Shown: piece after piece, positions 34,670 through 46,100 of the stretch | Layout: each line of letters starts with the position of its first letter | How positions within the stretch are numbered: the first letter of the stretch is position 1 | Assembly: GCA_963676865.2 (NCBI GenBank) | Contig: CAXXSS010000001.1 | Span: forward strand, 2,976,001-3,040,000 | Source: JAAYUD01 sp963676865 | GTDB taxonomy: Bacteria > Bacteroidota > Bacteroidia > Bacteroidales > Bacteroidaceae | Length of the DNA: 64,000 nt | Reading direction: 5' to 3' | Translations under genes and position numbers: made by a program | Notes under the pieces: model-generated | What the model was told of the DNA's origin: nothing | The model's database searches: none | Seen by the model: the letters and a program-made list of their open reading frames with translations, nothing else

Positions 34670-37309
34670 TTAATATATGAATTGATAAGTTCCGGCACTA
34701 AGTTCCCTCTTTTTGGCTTCGACTTCCACCGTTGCACTTGTATTGGTGGGAATGGTGATGTTTAGAATCACTTTATCACCCGATCGTTTCCACTCGGATT
34801 TAATCAGTCCATTTACTGAATGATATTCTGCTTTTACCCAATCAAGTCTTTTTACAAAATGCGGCTGTATCAGTATATGTCTAAATCCGGTATTCTGCTG
34901 GTCAAAGTTGATTCCTGCCAAAACGTGATACATCCATGCATTGATATCTCCCAGGAACACGTGGTTGAGAGACGCATCTTTGAAGGTGGGAGAGAGTTTC
35001 CACGTTTCGGGAAGCGCTGTCAGTCCTCTATTGATCCAATTGCCCCATGAAGGAGAATCTTCTTTGGTAGCAAGTTCGTAGGCTTGGTCTGCATATCCGT
35101 ATTTTGATAACATTCTCAATACCGTTTTGCTTCCTAACATTCCGAAATCGAGAAAGTTGTTGTTTTCCTTAATCAGTTGGCTTAGTTTATCCGCTACCTG
35201 TTGTTCATATTCTTTGGGTACGATTCCTAAGTAAAGGGCAACCCCTTGAGCTGCCTGCGAGCCATTTGAATATAGACCGGTTTTCGGATCGAAATAGATA
35301 CGGTTGATCAGTGATTTCAATTTCTCGGCCTTTAGGGCATAGTTTGTGCCGTCTTTCCCCAAAAGCTTTGCGAATTGTGCCATATACATGTTGTCCATAT
35401 AGTAATAGCACGTCGTAGTATAATCGGTCGGGGTCTGTGTCTTATAGAAGACCCAATCGCCTATACCGTATGTCACGGTTCCGTTTTTATCTTCGCGTGA
35501 GCCCAGGTATGAGAGATATTTTTGACATGTGGGCCATATCTTTTGAATTCCGCTGACGTCGCCATAATACTGATATAAATTCATCGGAACGATAAAAATA
35601 GCGGCATCCCATACGGGACCTATCCAATCATCGTATCCCCAACCCGAGCTGGGGATGATACCAGAGATACGCCCTTGGGGAGTTTGATTGTCGATCATAT
35701 CGTTTATCCACTTTTCATAGAAGGTGATGCCGTCGAAGTTCAACAATCCCGCATCCATGCTGATGTGGGCATCTGCTGTCCATCCATTCTTTTCGCGCTG
35801 AGGGCAATCGGTGGGAATACTCATCAGATTGGATAAGTAGGATTGATTGACGGCTTTCCATATTTTATTGAGCAGCGTGTTGGAGCAGCTGAAATTGCCT
35901 GTCGGTGTCACTGCTGTATGAAAGAATTCTGCTTTCAGACTTTCTTTCGTTAACTTGACCGGATGGTCGGCATGTATTTCTACATACTGAAATCCGTGAT
36001 AGTTGAAATGGGGAATGAAAATATCATCTTTACCGTCTAATATATATGTGTCTGTTTGGAAAGCCATATCAGGCTGAGGCTTGAAATAAAGATCAATATT
36101 GCCGGTTTCCAATCGTCCATCAGCTTTTTGTATTTCGCCGTGTCTCAGTGTAATTTTAGTGCCTTTCTCTCCCTTTATAGCCAGGCGGCAAAATCCGGAC
36201 ATATTCACACCAAAATTGTATACGAATAGGCTGTCGCCAAAAGAAACGAAATTGACAGGGCTGATTTCGCGATCTATTCTAATCGGAGGCATATGCTGTG
36301 ATATTAGTAGGGGAGATGGTGCTTCTACTTGCTTTGCATTCTTCCACGAAGAATCGTCAAACCCCGGTTTGTCCCAACCGCTTATTTCCAAACGGGCATC
36401 ATAGGTGTCTCCACCATAAATGTTGTTTTGAAGATATGGACCGGTATTTGTTTTCCATGAAGCGTCTGAACCGATTATTTGTGTTGTTCCGTCAGTATAG
36501 ATTATATGCAGTTCGCATATCATTCTGGCTCGATTGCGCCAACGTGCTTTCTCAAACTCCCATGGCCCCACGGGGGCTATTTCGTTGTAGAAACCGTTTC
36601 CCAAGACAGCCGATAGAACATTTTCTCCTGATTTAATAAGAGAGGTTACATCGGAGACACTGTATAAATTTCTCTTATCATAATGAGTGTATCCCGGATT
36701 TAGCAACGAATTCGATACGGGTTTACCATTCAGATTCATGACGCAATAGGCTGCCGCACTGACGTACATGCGAGCTTTATTAATCACGCCTTTGTTTGCT
36801 CTGAACGATTTGCGCAGCATTGGAGCGGGATTGTAGTCTTTGTCGTATTCGTCTGTAATCCATTGCCCATGCCAATCTTTCCGATTCATCATAGCTGTTT
36901 CAAACGAGCTTACGGGCGATATGACTTTTCGTTTTCCGCTTTTGTCCCATGTTGTAACTTGCCAATAGTATTTTGTGAAAGAGTTCAGTTTTATTTTTCC
37001 ATTGTATTGGGCGAAAGATCGATTTGAATTTATGATGCCGGAGGTCCAATAAAATCCATTTGTATGAGTGCTTTCATTGAATGAGCGTCTATCTGTAGCA
37101 ATACTTATCTTATATTTGTATTGCTGAAATGTATTGTTCGCAGAGTAATTCCAAACGAAACGCGGCATTGAAACATCGATGTTAATAGGATTGGTATTAT
37201 ATTCGCATCGCATGCCAACGATTGAAGTCGTGGGAGCGGTGAACGAACAGAAAAAGAATAGGATTAATGCCGTAAGTAAAAGATTCGAATATTGGGCAAT
37301 TGTTTTCAT
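34670..37309 (-). CDS. GH78 alpha-L-rhamnosidase
   Basis: 879 residues with a signal peptide. Domain order is typical of GH78: N-terminal fibronectin-like domain (SIVGMRCEYNTNPINIDVSMPRFVW), beta-sandwich domains (RMYVSAAAYCVMNLNGKPVSN), the Bac_rhamnosid blocks (MSIPTDCPQREKNGWTADAHISMDAGLLNFD, SGIIPSSGWGYDDWIGPVWDAAIFIVP, GIGDWVFYK) and the C-terminal jelly roll (GFRHILIQPHFVKRLDWVKAEYHSVNGLIKSEW). The acidic residues of the CPQRE-x-GW-x-A-D block supply catalysis. It acts on terminal alpha-L-rhamnose, for example in pectin or plant glycosides. It stands alone, without SusC/D, and may be unrelated to the locus at 19.5-33 kb. Confidence 0.93.
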   Translation of the reverse strand: MKTIAQYSNLLLTALILFFFCSFTAPTTSIVGMRCEYNTNPINIDVSMPRFVWNYSANNTFQQYKYKISIATDRRSFNESTHTNGFYWTSGIINSNRSFAQYNGKIKLNSFTKYYWQVTTWDKSGKRKVISPVSSFETAMMNRKDWHGQWITDEYDKDYNPAPMLRKSFRANKGVINKARMYVSAAAYCVMNLNGKPVSNSLLNPGYTHYDKRNLYSVSDVTSLIKSGENVLSAVLGNGFYNEIAPVGPWEFEKARWRNRARMICELHIIYTDGTTQIIGSDASWKTNTGPYLQNNIYGGDTYDARLEISGWDKPGFDDSSWKNAKQVEAPSPLLISQHMPPIRIDREISPVNFVSFGDSLFVYNFGVNMSGFCRLAIKGEKGTKITLRHGEIQKADGRLETGNIDLYFKPQPDMAFQTDTYILDGKDDIFIPHFNYHGFQYVEIHADHPVKLTKESLKAEFFHTAVTPTGNFSCSNTLLNKIWKAVNQSYLSNLMSIPTDCPQREKNGWTADAHISMDAGLLNFDGITFYEKWINDMIDNQTPQGRISGIIPSSGWGYDDWIGPVWDAAIFIVPMNLYQYYGDVSGIQKIWPTCQKYLSYLGSREDKNGTVTYGIGDWVFYKTQTPTDYTTTCYYYMDNMYMAQFAKLLGKDGTNYALKAEKLKSLINRIYFDPKTGLYSNGSQAAQGVALYLGIVPKEYEQQVADKLSQLIKENNNFLDFGMLGSKTVLRMLSKYGYADQAYELATKEDSPSWGNWINRGLTALPETWKLSPTFKDASLNHVFLGDINAWMYHVLAGINFDQQNTGFRHILIQPHFVKRLDWVKAEYHSVNGLIKSEWKRSGDKVILNITIPTNTSATVEVEAKKRELSAGTYQFIY

Positions 37310-37375
37310 GATATCTAAAAATATTTTTAATAATGAATCATAATGTTGAGAGGTTGTTTGTCTATCATTTCTATG

Positions 37376-39637
37376 TTATATATCCTTTTTGAAGTAGACA
37401 CTGAGATATGATGGCAAATGGTTTGATTTTTTATTCAATCTCATCATCCCTAAGCATACATCGTAAGATGAAATGATTAGGAAATGAGAAAGATCATTGG
37501 TGACCAACCCTTTAATCGAATCGAATTGATTTAATTTGATCTTACCCGGATACTTTAATAATAGTTCATTAATCTGTTTGATGTAGTTGCTATTATCTAT
37601 TACATTTGTGGTCTGATATATGTGAATGGATTGGACAGATTCCAACATTCCGTTTGCGAGTTCGAGCAGCCTGGAATCTATTTCGCTGTTAATGATGATT
37701 GCTACATCCGATATTTTGGCTATTTCTCGCTTACTGATGAAAACAATGACATTACAGTCTACCCGTTGCAATACTTTTTGTACTTTTTCGGTTAACATGA
37801 TTCCCGAAAAAGCATACGACTTTCGCTGAATGCTTTTTAGTAGAGATACCAAGAAACTGTTCTTCTTTCGGACGGCATTTTTAGCTTCTTCTTGTATTTG
37901 TTCGTAGGCCGAGCCAACGAGCAAATAATCCACTTTCTCTTTTTTTGTGGTTGCCACAATCTCATCGATAATGTCTTCCGTCAGTCTGTAGTATTTGTTA
38001 AGGTTTATGTGGTTTTTATATGCTTCGGCTACAATGGGTTCAAAACTTTTCTGCGCATAATGTTCGGCACTTATCATATTGAGTTCGGTGCCTTGTGTGA
38101 AATGGGCGGCGATAATATCTTTTTTATGAATGCTTTTCCCAAAGACCAATTGGCATATGGAGAGAAGAGCCGCTCCGCTATTGGGAAGTCCGAAACTGAG
38201 CATTATTTTCTGCTTTGATGCTTTTTTCTCCTCTTTTTGTTTGAATAAGATAGAGATTAGGTGCAATGCCGGTGTTGTCATGAAAGTTGTAACGAGTGCC
38301 ATAATAACCAACAATGCAAAGATCGATTGTGGCAGTATGCCCATTTCGTAGCCGATGTTGAGGGCTACGAGTTCCATTAATCCTCTGGTGTTCATCAGCA
38401 TCCCGATGGTCAGACTGTCATGCCACGATTCTCCAACCAGCTTGGCTGCCAATGCACACCCTCCGAATTTGCCTGTAATGGCAATGAAAATAAGTACTCC
38501 ACAGGTGATCCACATCGATGCATTGTTGATGAGCAGTACATTTGTATTCAAACCTGTATATGCAAAAAAGAGAGGTAGGAAAAAGGCTAATGTCACATCT
38601 TCTATTTTATTTATCATCGTATGCCTGAACTTGAGATTGGACGGCATGACTACACCTGCGATAAAAGCCCCAAATAAGGCATGAATGCCCAGAAATTCGG
38701 TAAATGTAGCCGACATTATTAATGTGAGGAAGATGAAACTCACAAAATTTTTGTTCACCGTTTCGCTATTTGCATATACTTTGCCTATTTTGTTAAAGAA
38801 AGGGCGAACGACTAGAAACATGAATAGGATATACAATAAAGTGAATGCAATGGTATACAGCGAACTTAAAAAAACGCCTGCCTTCGCCACCGCAATAACG
38901 ACAGCAAGCAAGCACCATGCCGTTACATCGTCATTGGCGGCCGATGCAATCGATAAAACTCCCAACGGCGTATGCGTCAACCCCCTTTCTTGTATAATTC
39001 TGGCGAGTACCGGAAAGGCCGTTATACTCATTGATATGCCGATGAAAAGCGCAAATGGTAAAAAAGAGACAATATGGGATGCGTATTCTTGATAGATGTA
39101 ATAGGAAGCAATGATGCCTAAAAAGAATGGAACTAATATGCCGGCATGACTAATGACCAATGTCTCGTTTATTTTGTTTTTCAAAATTTTGAAATCCACT
39201 TCCAGTCCAATGACAAACATAAACAATACCAGACCTATCTGGCTGATAAGGTGTATATTCTCTAATGATTTTGCAGCAAATATGAAATTGAAAACCTGAG
39301 GAAAGAAATGCCCTAAGAAAGAAGGGCCCAGAATAATTCCGGCAGCTATCTCTCCAATAACTCCCGGCTGTCCTATCCGATTGAACAGTACTGAAAATAT
39401 GCGGCATGCAAATAATATAACGATAATCTGTATAAGCAGCATCATTATATTAGAATTGAGATTCGTTTTTAGTATATTGGTGAATGCCCCCAGGGGAGAG
39501 GTTAATACTTTATTGGCCATATGCGCAACGCTTGTCTTATGCAAGTCTATTCCGTTTTTTAAGCCGATTCCGATTAACAACCCGAAGATAATAATCATGG
39601 CTATATATATGAGGATATTTCTTCTGCTTTTTATCAT
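37376..39637 (-). CDS. CPA2-family cation:proton antiporter with C-terminal stress-type domain
   Basis: The membrane half has about 12-13 helices. Family features are NRIGQPGVIGEIAAGIILGP, IGLVLFMFVIGLEVD, SIASAANDDVTAWCLLAVV (the Asp pair of the ion site), FGAFIAGVVMPS and TRGLMELVALNIGYEMGIL. A hydrophilic C-terminal third starts with KIMLSFGLPNSGAALLSIC and has a UspA-like layout. I chose the ATG at 39637 (MIKSRRNILIYIAM); the upstream ATG at 39679 adds 14 residues of unlikely sequence. It exchanges Na+ or K+ for protons at the inner membrane. Confidence 0.88.
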   Translation of the reverse strand: MIKSRRNILIYIAMIIIFGLLIGIGLKNGIDLHKTSVAHMANKVLTSPLGAFTNILKTNLNSNIMMLLIQIIVILFACRIFSVLFNRIGQPGVIGEIAAGIILGPSFLGHFFPQVFNFIFAAKSLENIHLISQIGLVLFMFVIGLEVDFKILKNKINETLVISHAGILVPFFLGIIASYYIYQEYASHIVSFLPFALFIGISMSITAFPVLARIIQERGLTHTPLGVLSIASAANDDVTAWCLLAVVIAVAKAGVFLSSLYTIAFTLLYILFMFLVVRPFFNKIGKVYANSETVNKNFVSFIFLTLIMSATFTEFLGIHALFGAFIAGVVMPSNLKFRHTMINKIEDVTLAFFLPLFFAYTGLNTNVLLINNASMWITCGVLIFIAITGKFGGCALAAKLVGESWHDSLTIGMLMNTRGLMELVALNIGYEMGILPQSIFALLVIMALVTTFMTTPALHLISILFKQKEEKKASKQKIMLSFGLPNSGAALLSICQLVFGKSIHKKDIIAAHFTQGTELNMISAEHYAQKSFEPIVAEAYKNHINLNKYYRLTEDIIDEIVATTKKEKVDYLLVGSAYEQIQEEAKNAVRKKNSFLVSLLKSIQRKSYAFSGIMLTEKVQKVLQRVDCNVIVFISKREIAKISDVAIIINSEIDSRLLELANGMLESVQSIHIYQTTNVIDNSNYIKQINELLLKYPGKIKLNQFDSIKGLVTNDLSHFLIISSYDVCLGMMRLNKKSNHLPSYLSVYFKKDI

Positions 39638-39732
39638 TTGTATAAATAATAAGTTATTAATAGCACAATTATATTCCACCTAAAAACACGGACAAATATA
39701 CGTAAAAAAAGTTGCTGTTTTAAGAAACAGTT

Positions 39733-39803
39733 CTGAATTTTTAGAAAAATGATAGTGTGAAACTGTTTCGAATTCTTTTGGCCTCTTCTTGGCGTATTTA
39801 TTG
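39733..39803. repeat. Partial second copy of the 18.8-kb repeat
   Basis: 71 bases match 18841-18911 at 63 positions without gaps. The core gaaactgtttcgaattctttt and the end ggcgtatttattg are identical. Only one arm of the longer inverted repeat is present here. Confidence 0.75.
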
Positions 39804-39819
39804 AGATTAAGTGAGAATA

Positions 39820-39871
39820 TATATAATAAAGAAAGCGAGAGAATTCATCCTCTCGCTTTCTTTATTATATA
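39820..39871. terminator. Strong bidirectional terminator
   Basis: A perfect 22-bp stem (tatataataaagaaagcgag plus ag, and its complement) closes an 8-base loop. It lies 17 bases past the 3' end of the M16 protease gene and will end that minus-strand transcript. Confidence 0.9.
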
Positions 39872-39887
39872 CTGGTTATCTATTCGA

Positions 39888-42800
39888 CTAATATCCAAAA
39901 ATCTGTTTCTGTGTGAGTTTAACAATAGTACCATATTTTGTAATACTCTTCATATCCAACTCTTTTTCGTTGCCCAGGATGGCAGTCTTGTATTTGATGC
40001 CTTTTACGAATGATTTCTGAAAGTTAGTGACATCGTTCATTGTCATGCCTTGTAGTTTATTGAATATTTCTTTGTTTATATCGTAGTTCAAGCCTAGCTT
40101 TTGAGCGTTTAAATATTTCCAAAGAATGTTCATACCAATTGTACGGTTAGTGCGGAATTGCGAGATTACGTTCTGTTTTGATAAATCGAAATTAGCTTGA
40201 GCCAGCGGCATGTTGTCCAGAATATCTTGATATGCTGCCAATGCGTCTTTTGCTTTATCGTTTTGGGTAATGATAACGGCATTTATAGAATAAGCATCAT
40301 TCTTGCGATTTCCACCTCTGTAATAAGCGTATGCGCTATAGGCTAAAGCTCTCGATTCTCGAAGTTCTTGAAAAACAATACTGTTCATCGATCCGCCGAA
40401 ATAGGAATTATATAATATTCGAAGCGGTTCGGTCTCTACAGAGAACCGATGAGTATTCGAGACAGATATTTTATTCACATAGATGTTTTTGGCATCGTAA
40501 GGAGCAATATAGACTTTATTCTCTGTTGTCGGTACCTTGTTATAAATGATTTCTTGTGGTAAAGCTTTTAGAACTTTCGGTACCTGATGCATTTGGTCGA
40601 TGGCCTGAATCGTCCCCTCCTCCGATGTCGGTCCGTAATATAATATACGGTGTTGATAACTGAACAGATGATGGATTTTGTCAATTAGAGTCTGTGGGTT
40701 GAGCTGCTGCATCTGTTCATTGGACAGCATGCTTTTTTGATGTTGTCCATCGTAAGTGATATAATCTACTAAATTTGAAAAGTTATATTGTTGATTGAGC
40801 TTTTGATCCGAACGGTTTTTGATGCTGTTCTGAACATAAGTTTTGTAGGTCGCTTTGTCTACAATGGCATGAGCCAATAAATCTTCGACCAATTTCATCG
40901 CAGGCTTCATGTTCTCACTCAATCCGTATATTGCGATATAGGTTTGTTCCTCCGTTGCGCTTACACTAAAACTACATCCCAAATTATACATCTTTTTATT
41001 GAAATCTGAATTAGACATCTTTGCTGTGCCAAGCAGATTGAGATAACCGGCTGCGAAATTCAGATATTTGTCATTGTTGCTACCTCGGTCGAGTAGATAA
41101 ATGATCGTGAAAATGTCGTTTAACGTATTGTTCTTATACAGCAATTGAATGCCGTTCTTAACTTTTGCTTGCGACAAGTCTTTTTGGAAATCGACAAATG
41201 TCGGTTCGATGGGTTTGACGGGGCTATTTTGAATGGCGCGTAAGAATTCACTTGCCTTATCTCTGTTGGTTAAGATCGGAGAAATGGCAGGTTTGTCTAT
41301 TTTCTTTTCGTTCGGATCTTGCCCCTTTTCTTTGTATACTGCTACATAGTTGTTGCCGAAGTAGCGATTGGCAAAAGCCACTACATCTGCTTTTGTTATT
41401 TTAGATAAGCGATCTACCTTCGTTACTTCGTCTTCCCAAGGAACATCCTTAGTAAACGACTCTACAAACATACTGGCACGGGCTTCGTTGTCTTCTAGTA
41501 TTTGCATTTGTCGCAATTTGAACTGGTTGATTGAGCCTTTTAAAAGTTCTTCGCTGAATTCTCCTTTTTTGAGCTTGTCTAATTCTTTCAAAAACAATGC
41601 CTTCACGTTATCTAGTGTTTGTCCTTGCTTTGGAGTACCCATCATCATATATACAGAATAATCGCCCATCATATTTGGATATGAATTCGCCTTTAACATT
41701 GTTTGCTTCTGAACGATATCTTCATCAATCAATCCGGCACTACCATTGGCTAAAACCATATCGAGCACTTGCAATGTATCACAAACGGCTGAACGTTGTG
41801 CAGGAAAACGCCAACCTAATGCCAATTGTTTAGCCTCCGGTCCAAAGACTTTTTTGATAATTGGAGAAGTGATGGGTTGTTCCGGCTTTATTTGTATTTT
41901 GGGCAGCGAAGTATTTGGTTTCAGTATACTGAAGTATTTATCGATGATAGCAATTGTTTGGTCCGGATCAAAGTCTCCCGACATACAAATGGCCATATTA
42001 TTGGGAACATAATAGGTATGGAAATGATTGTCGATATTTACAATCGAAGGGTTTTTTAGGTGCGTTTGAGTTCCTATAACTGTCTGCTGACCATAAGGGT
42101 GATTTGGAAATAATCCTTGATTGATAGTATCAAATACTTTTCTGATGTCTTGTGCCAAATCAATATTATATTCTTCATAAACAGCTTCGAGCTCTGTGTG
42201 GAAGCCACGGATTACAGCGTCGTTGAAACGGTCGGCTTCTACTTTTGCCCAGTTCTCTATTTGATTGCCGGGTATATTTTCCTGATAAACGGTACAGTCT
42301 TCTGATGTGAATGCGTTGCTTCCTTGCGAACCTATACTAGTCATCAATTTGTCGTATTCGTTGGCGATAGAATATTTGGAGGCTTCGTGCGAGATGCTAT
42401 CTATTTGATGATAGATGGCTTTGCGCTGAACAGTATCGGTAGTGCGACGATATACTTCGTATAGTTGGCGTATCTGATCAAGCAGAGGCTTTTCGGCAGT
42501 ATAGTTGCTTGTGCCGAAGTGAGAAGTTCCTTTGAATAGCAAATGCTCCAGATAGTGCGACAATCCGGTTGTTTCCGACGGATCGTTTTTGCTCCCCACA
42601 TGAACAGCTACATACGTTTGAATGCGAGGTTGTAGTTTGTTTACAGAAAGATAAACTTTCAAACCATTTGACAGTGTGTAAATTCTCGAATGCATCGGGT
42701 CGTTCGGCACCGTCTGATACGTCGGAAGAACTCCGGCGAACGTGAAGGAACTTATTGCAAAAAACAATAATATCCCTACCGATAAAATTCTTTTTCTCAT
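39888..42800 (-). CDS. M16-family zinc metalloprotease (pitrilysin type)
   Basis: 970 residues with a signal peptide ending near FTFAG. The inverted zinc motif HxxEH is H82-Y-L-E85-H86 in GLSHYLEHLLFKGT, and the third ligand lies in the TELEAVYEEYN helix about 100 residues later. Two M16 halves are present; the second (from about residue 530) lacks the zinc motif, as is normal. It likely degrades peptides in the periplasm. Monocistronic: a promoter box lies at 42869-42876 and a strong terminator follows. Confidence 0.92.
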   Translation of the reverse strand: MRKRILSVGILLFFAISSFTFAGVLPTYQTVPNDPMHSRIYTLSNGLKVYLSVNKLQPRIQTYVAVHVGSKNDPSETTGLSHYLEHLLFKGTSHFGTSNYTAEKPLLDQIRQLYEVYRRTTDTVQRKAIYHQIDSISHEASKYSIANEYDKLMTSIGSQGSNAFTSEDCTVYQENIPGNQIENWAKVEADRFNDAVIRGFHTELEAVYEEYNIDLAQDIRKVFDTINQGLFPNHPYGQQTVIGTQTHLKNPSIVNIDNHFHTYYVPNNMAICMSGDFDPDQTIAIIDKYFSILKPNTSLPKIQIKPEQPITSPIIKKVFGPEAKQLALGWRFPAQRSAVCDTLQVLDMVLANGSAGLIDEDIVQKQTMLKANSYPNMMGDYSVYMMMGTPKQGQTLDNVKALFLKELDKLKKGEFSEELLKGSINQFKLRQMQILEDNEARASMFVESFTKDVPWEDEVTKVDRLSKITKADVVAFANRYFGNNYVAVYKEKGQDPNEKKIDKPAISPILTNRDKASEFLRAIQNSPVKPIEPTFVDFQKDLSQAKVKNGIQLLYKNNTLNDIFTIIYLLDRGSNNDKYLNFAAGYLNLLGTAKMSNSDFNKKMYNLGCSFSVSATEEQTYIAIYGLSENMKPAMKLVEDLLAHAIVDKATYKTYVQNSIKNRSDQKLNQQYNFSNLVDYITYDGQHQKSMLSNEQMQQLNPQTLIDKIHHLFSYQHRILYYGPTSEEGTIQAIDQMHQVPKVLKALPQEIIYNKVPTTENKVYIAPYDAKNIYVNKISVSNTHRFSVETEPLRILYNSYFGGSMNSIVFQELRESRALAYSAYAYYRGGNRKNDAYSINAVIITQNDKAKDALAAYQDILDNMPLAQANFDLSKQNVISQFRTNRTIGMNILWKYLNAQKLGLNYDINKEIFNKLQGMTMNDVTNFQKSFVKGIKYKTAILGNEKELDMKSITKYGTIVKLTQKQIFGY

Positions 42801-42868
42801 AAATAAAGTTTTTTAGTTCTGCATAATTAAGGTTGGCAATAAGAACTTGTGTTTGTAATAACACACTA

Positions 42869-42876
42869 CAAATATA
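42869..42876 (-). promoter_or_regulatory. -7 box of the M16 protease gene
   Basis: On the minus strand the sequence reads TATATTTG, matching TAnnTTTG, 69 bases before the start codon. No convincing -33 box is visible. Confidence 0.45.
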
Positions 42877-43048
42877 ATTTATTTTTATTGAAAAAAAGAA
42901 TGTTATGTAATATATTATTGAATAATATTGTCGTGTTTTTTATATGATACTTGCTGACTTTTCTTTTTAAGAAACGGAAAAAGGCCAGTACTCAAGTAAG
43001 TAATTTTATCTATTTGATATAAAAGTTCAAAACAGCTAAGCAATATAT

Positions 43049-43098
43049 ATAAAAGCAACCGATAGAGTACTCTTAATATCTCTATCGGTTGCTTTTAT
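43049..43098. terminator. Terminator of the NRPS-like gene
   Basis: A perfect 19-bp stem (ataaaagcaaccgatagag and its complement) closes a 12-base loop, 26 bases past the 3' end of the minus-strand NRPS-like gene, with U-rich sequence on the exit side. Confidence 0.9.
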
Positions 43099-43123
43099 TG
43101 TAGCGTCTGACTTTAGATGCTTA

Positions 43124-46100
43124 TTATGCTTTTTCGGCAGGTGCACCGATAAATCGGTTATCTGCAGGTAGCGTTTCATTCTTCATTAATACCGATAATG
43201 GATCGAGTATGGCATTTTTCTCCATTTTCGAATCGTATAATACTACAGACATTCCTCCTACACTACTATTTTCTCCCAATGTGACGTACGACATCTTCAT
43301 TACTCGGTCTTCAAAAAGATGGGTCTGCATGGTGCAGTTGTCGTTAAGTGCCGCGTAGTCGCCAATATGTATCAGGTCGAACTCTGTAATTTGTGTGGTG
43401 AACAAGCAAGTGCGCTTTCCTATTTTACATCCCAGCAGCCTGAGTGGATATTTAATAAACGGCGTACCTGTAAGTATATTCAAAAAGAATAGTACCAAAA
43501 AGTTTTCGTAAAGTCCCGTTACCAGTTCGCTACGCCATACGAAGCCGCTCCAAAGAGGTCTGTTTTGCGGAACATATCTCCCAATGACAATCCATTTGAA
43601 TATTGCCATGATGACTGTGCCTACGATAGCCGCTCCGATGTATAACAGAGGGAACCACAACAAAAGTTCGCCCAAATCTTTGTCTATTTGCAAATACGAT
43701 GCTGCTTCGGTGATAAATCCTGCCATCAGTATAAAAAGAGTGGAAGGCAGTACTACACGAAAGAATTCAATAAAATATCGGTAGCAAAATAGTTTTTTGG
43801 ATGGCTTATATGTGCGATCCATAGAGAAGTCTTGATTGACGTCTCTTCTTGGCAAGAATACCGCCGGAGAACCAAACCAGTTGGTCCCGTCTTTTACCGG
43901 AAGATCTTCTTCTTTCATTTTAGACAGCACGCCGACCAATACATCATTGCCGACTCTAGTCTTAGGACTCAATACGGCACTGTTTCCTACAAAAGTTCTA
44001 TCGCCAATATAGGTTTTGGCTATCTCGATATAGCCACCTCTGACATACGAGGCACCTACCGAAACAGAATCTGCTAGAAAACATTCATCTCCTGTGACTA
44101 ATAAGTCCGGCGAAATAAATTCTACCGTTGATATTTCGACACGCTTACCCATCTTTACACCTAGTAGTTTGAACCACTTTTGCAGATAAAGCGTGGTATA
44201 TAGAGTACCTATTACTTGTAGACTCAGTTTCATGAGCTGGTCGAAGAACCACTTCTTGTAATAGAACAGACTGTTCACTTTGTATTTACCTTCCTTGATG
44301 TTGCCCAGTAATAGCCATTTGAACATGGCAATGATTACTGTAAGTAGCAAAACAAAAGACACGCCGATGAATAGAGTGACCCATGAGAAACTCCAAATGT
44401 CGGATACGTAATTGATATGTGCAACCAATATCATGCCCGGGAAGAAGGCTACCATTGTGATTAATGGAATGATGAAAACACAAATCAATGATAATAGAAT
44501 GAATTTGAATGACCAAAGCGGAATGGTCTTTTCTGGTACGTTCTTTCCTATGGGTTGAGCCGGCGATCCGCCCCAATTTTCGTTATCCGGAATGATTCCA
44601 CCGTCGGGAATGAGAGTGAGGTCTTCTATCGAACTGTTTTTTCCCATTTTCGAATTCTGTGCCAAGCAGCATCGGGTACCTACAAAGGCGTTCTCGCCCA
44701 ATTCTATGGTTCCTATTTTCAGCCAACCATCTTCAATGGTATATCCTCTGAGGTGTGTATCAGTACAGATACTCACATTATCGTCCATCGTTACTAGGTC
44801 GAATACATCAATAGCCGAAGTATTGATATAGCAGTTCCTACCAATTTTGGCTCCCATCAGTCGCAAAAACCAATTCATGATTGCTGTACCGCTGAAATAA
44901 ATAATCGGACAAATGGCCGTTACTTTGCCGACGAGCCAGAAACGGAAGTAGTAGCTTCCCCAGAGTTTGTATTTCCCCGGCTTGATGCGACCTATTACCA
45001 GCCATTTGAAAATAATCGAAAAGACTGTGAATACAGGTAATATGGAGAAGTAAGCAAAAAGGCTTAATACGATTGAACTCCATATGCCGAAGTCGGCCAC
45101 ATAATAATAAGAATAAACAAAGAACGGGCCCAGCCATTCCAAACCGAAGAGAAGAGTAAGGAAAATAAGAGATATGCCTTGACAGATAGAGCATAAATAA
45201 TATTTCCATGTAGGAACTTTATAGATGTCTCTAACTTCTTCTTTCTGATTTTCTTTCGGGCGTTTCTTTTCCAATTCGCGAGCCAGATCTGACAATATAG
45301 GATATTTGTAGACATCCGCTACAGACATATTTTCGAATATCTTTAGCTCTCGCATCTGAGAGACAACAATGGCAGCGAGCAATGAATGCCCCCCTAGATC
45401 ATTGAAGAAATGATCGTCCATCGAGATATCTTCTCGGTTTATATTTTGAGCGATTATCTTTACCATTGCTTTTTCGAGCGGAGTAGAAGGAGCGATAATC
45501 TGTTTGTTCGTCGAAAAGCTCAATGGCGTTTTGGGTGTCGGCAAGCGTTTGCGATCTATTTTCTGACTCGTCGTCATAGGCAGTTCGTCTATTTCGTCGA
45601 GTGTAGAAGGGATCATGTAATAAGGTAACAATTGCCTGAATTGTTTAGCCACCGCTTCGCGATCTATTGTTTTCCCTTTGCGCAACACCACGAAAGCTGC
45701 CAGTTGTTGAGTGTCTTTATCGAGTGTTACTGCTGCTGTTTGCACTGCTTCGTTTTGCATCAACAGGCCTTCTATTTCGGCCAGCTCTACACGAAAGCCT
45801 CGTACTTTAACTTGTGCATCGGCCCTGCCGATGAACACAAATTCTTTTTCTTCATTATATTTTGCCAAATCGCCCGTGCGGTAGTAGCGCTTCATTTCTC
45901 CGCAGTAGCGGTCTGTTTCGATGAATTTCTTTGCTGTCAGGTCTTCACGGTTCAAATAGCCTCGAGCTATACATTCACCTCCAATCAGTATTTCGCCTTC
46001 TTTATCTATTTCAGTCACAGGGTTCAGTTGTTCATCTACGAGAAGCACTTCGTATTGGTCGAGTGCTTTACCTATCGTCACTTCTTCTCTGGGTTTCAGA

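Noticed and set aside
34670..37309. Inclusion of the GH78 rhamnosidase in the GH89/GH27 locus
   Set aside because: It is on the other strand, behind the IS4 remnant and the PAP2 gene, with no shared promoter; rhamnose is not expected in the glycans implied by GH89 and GH27.
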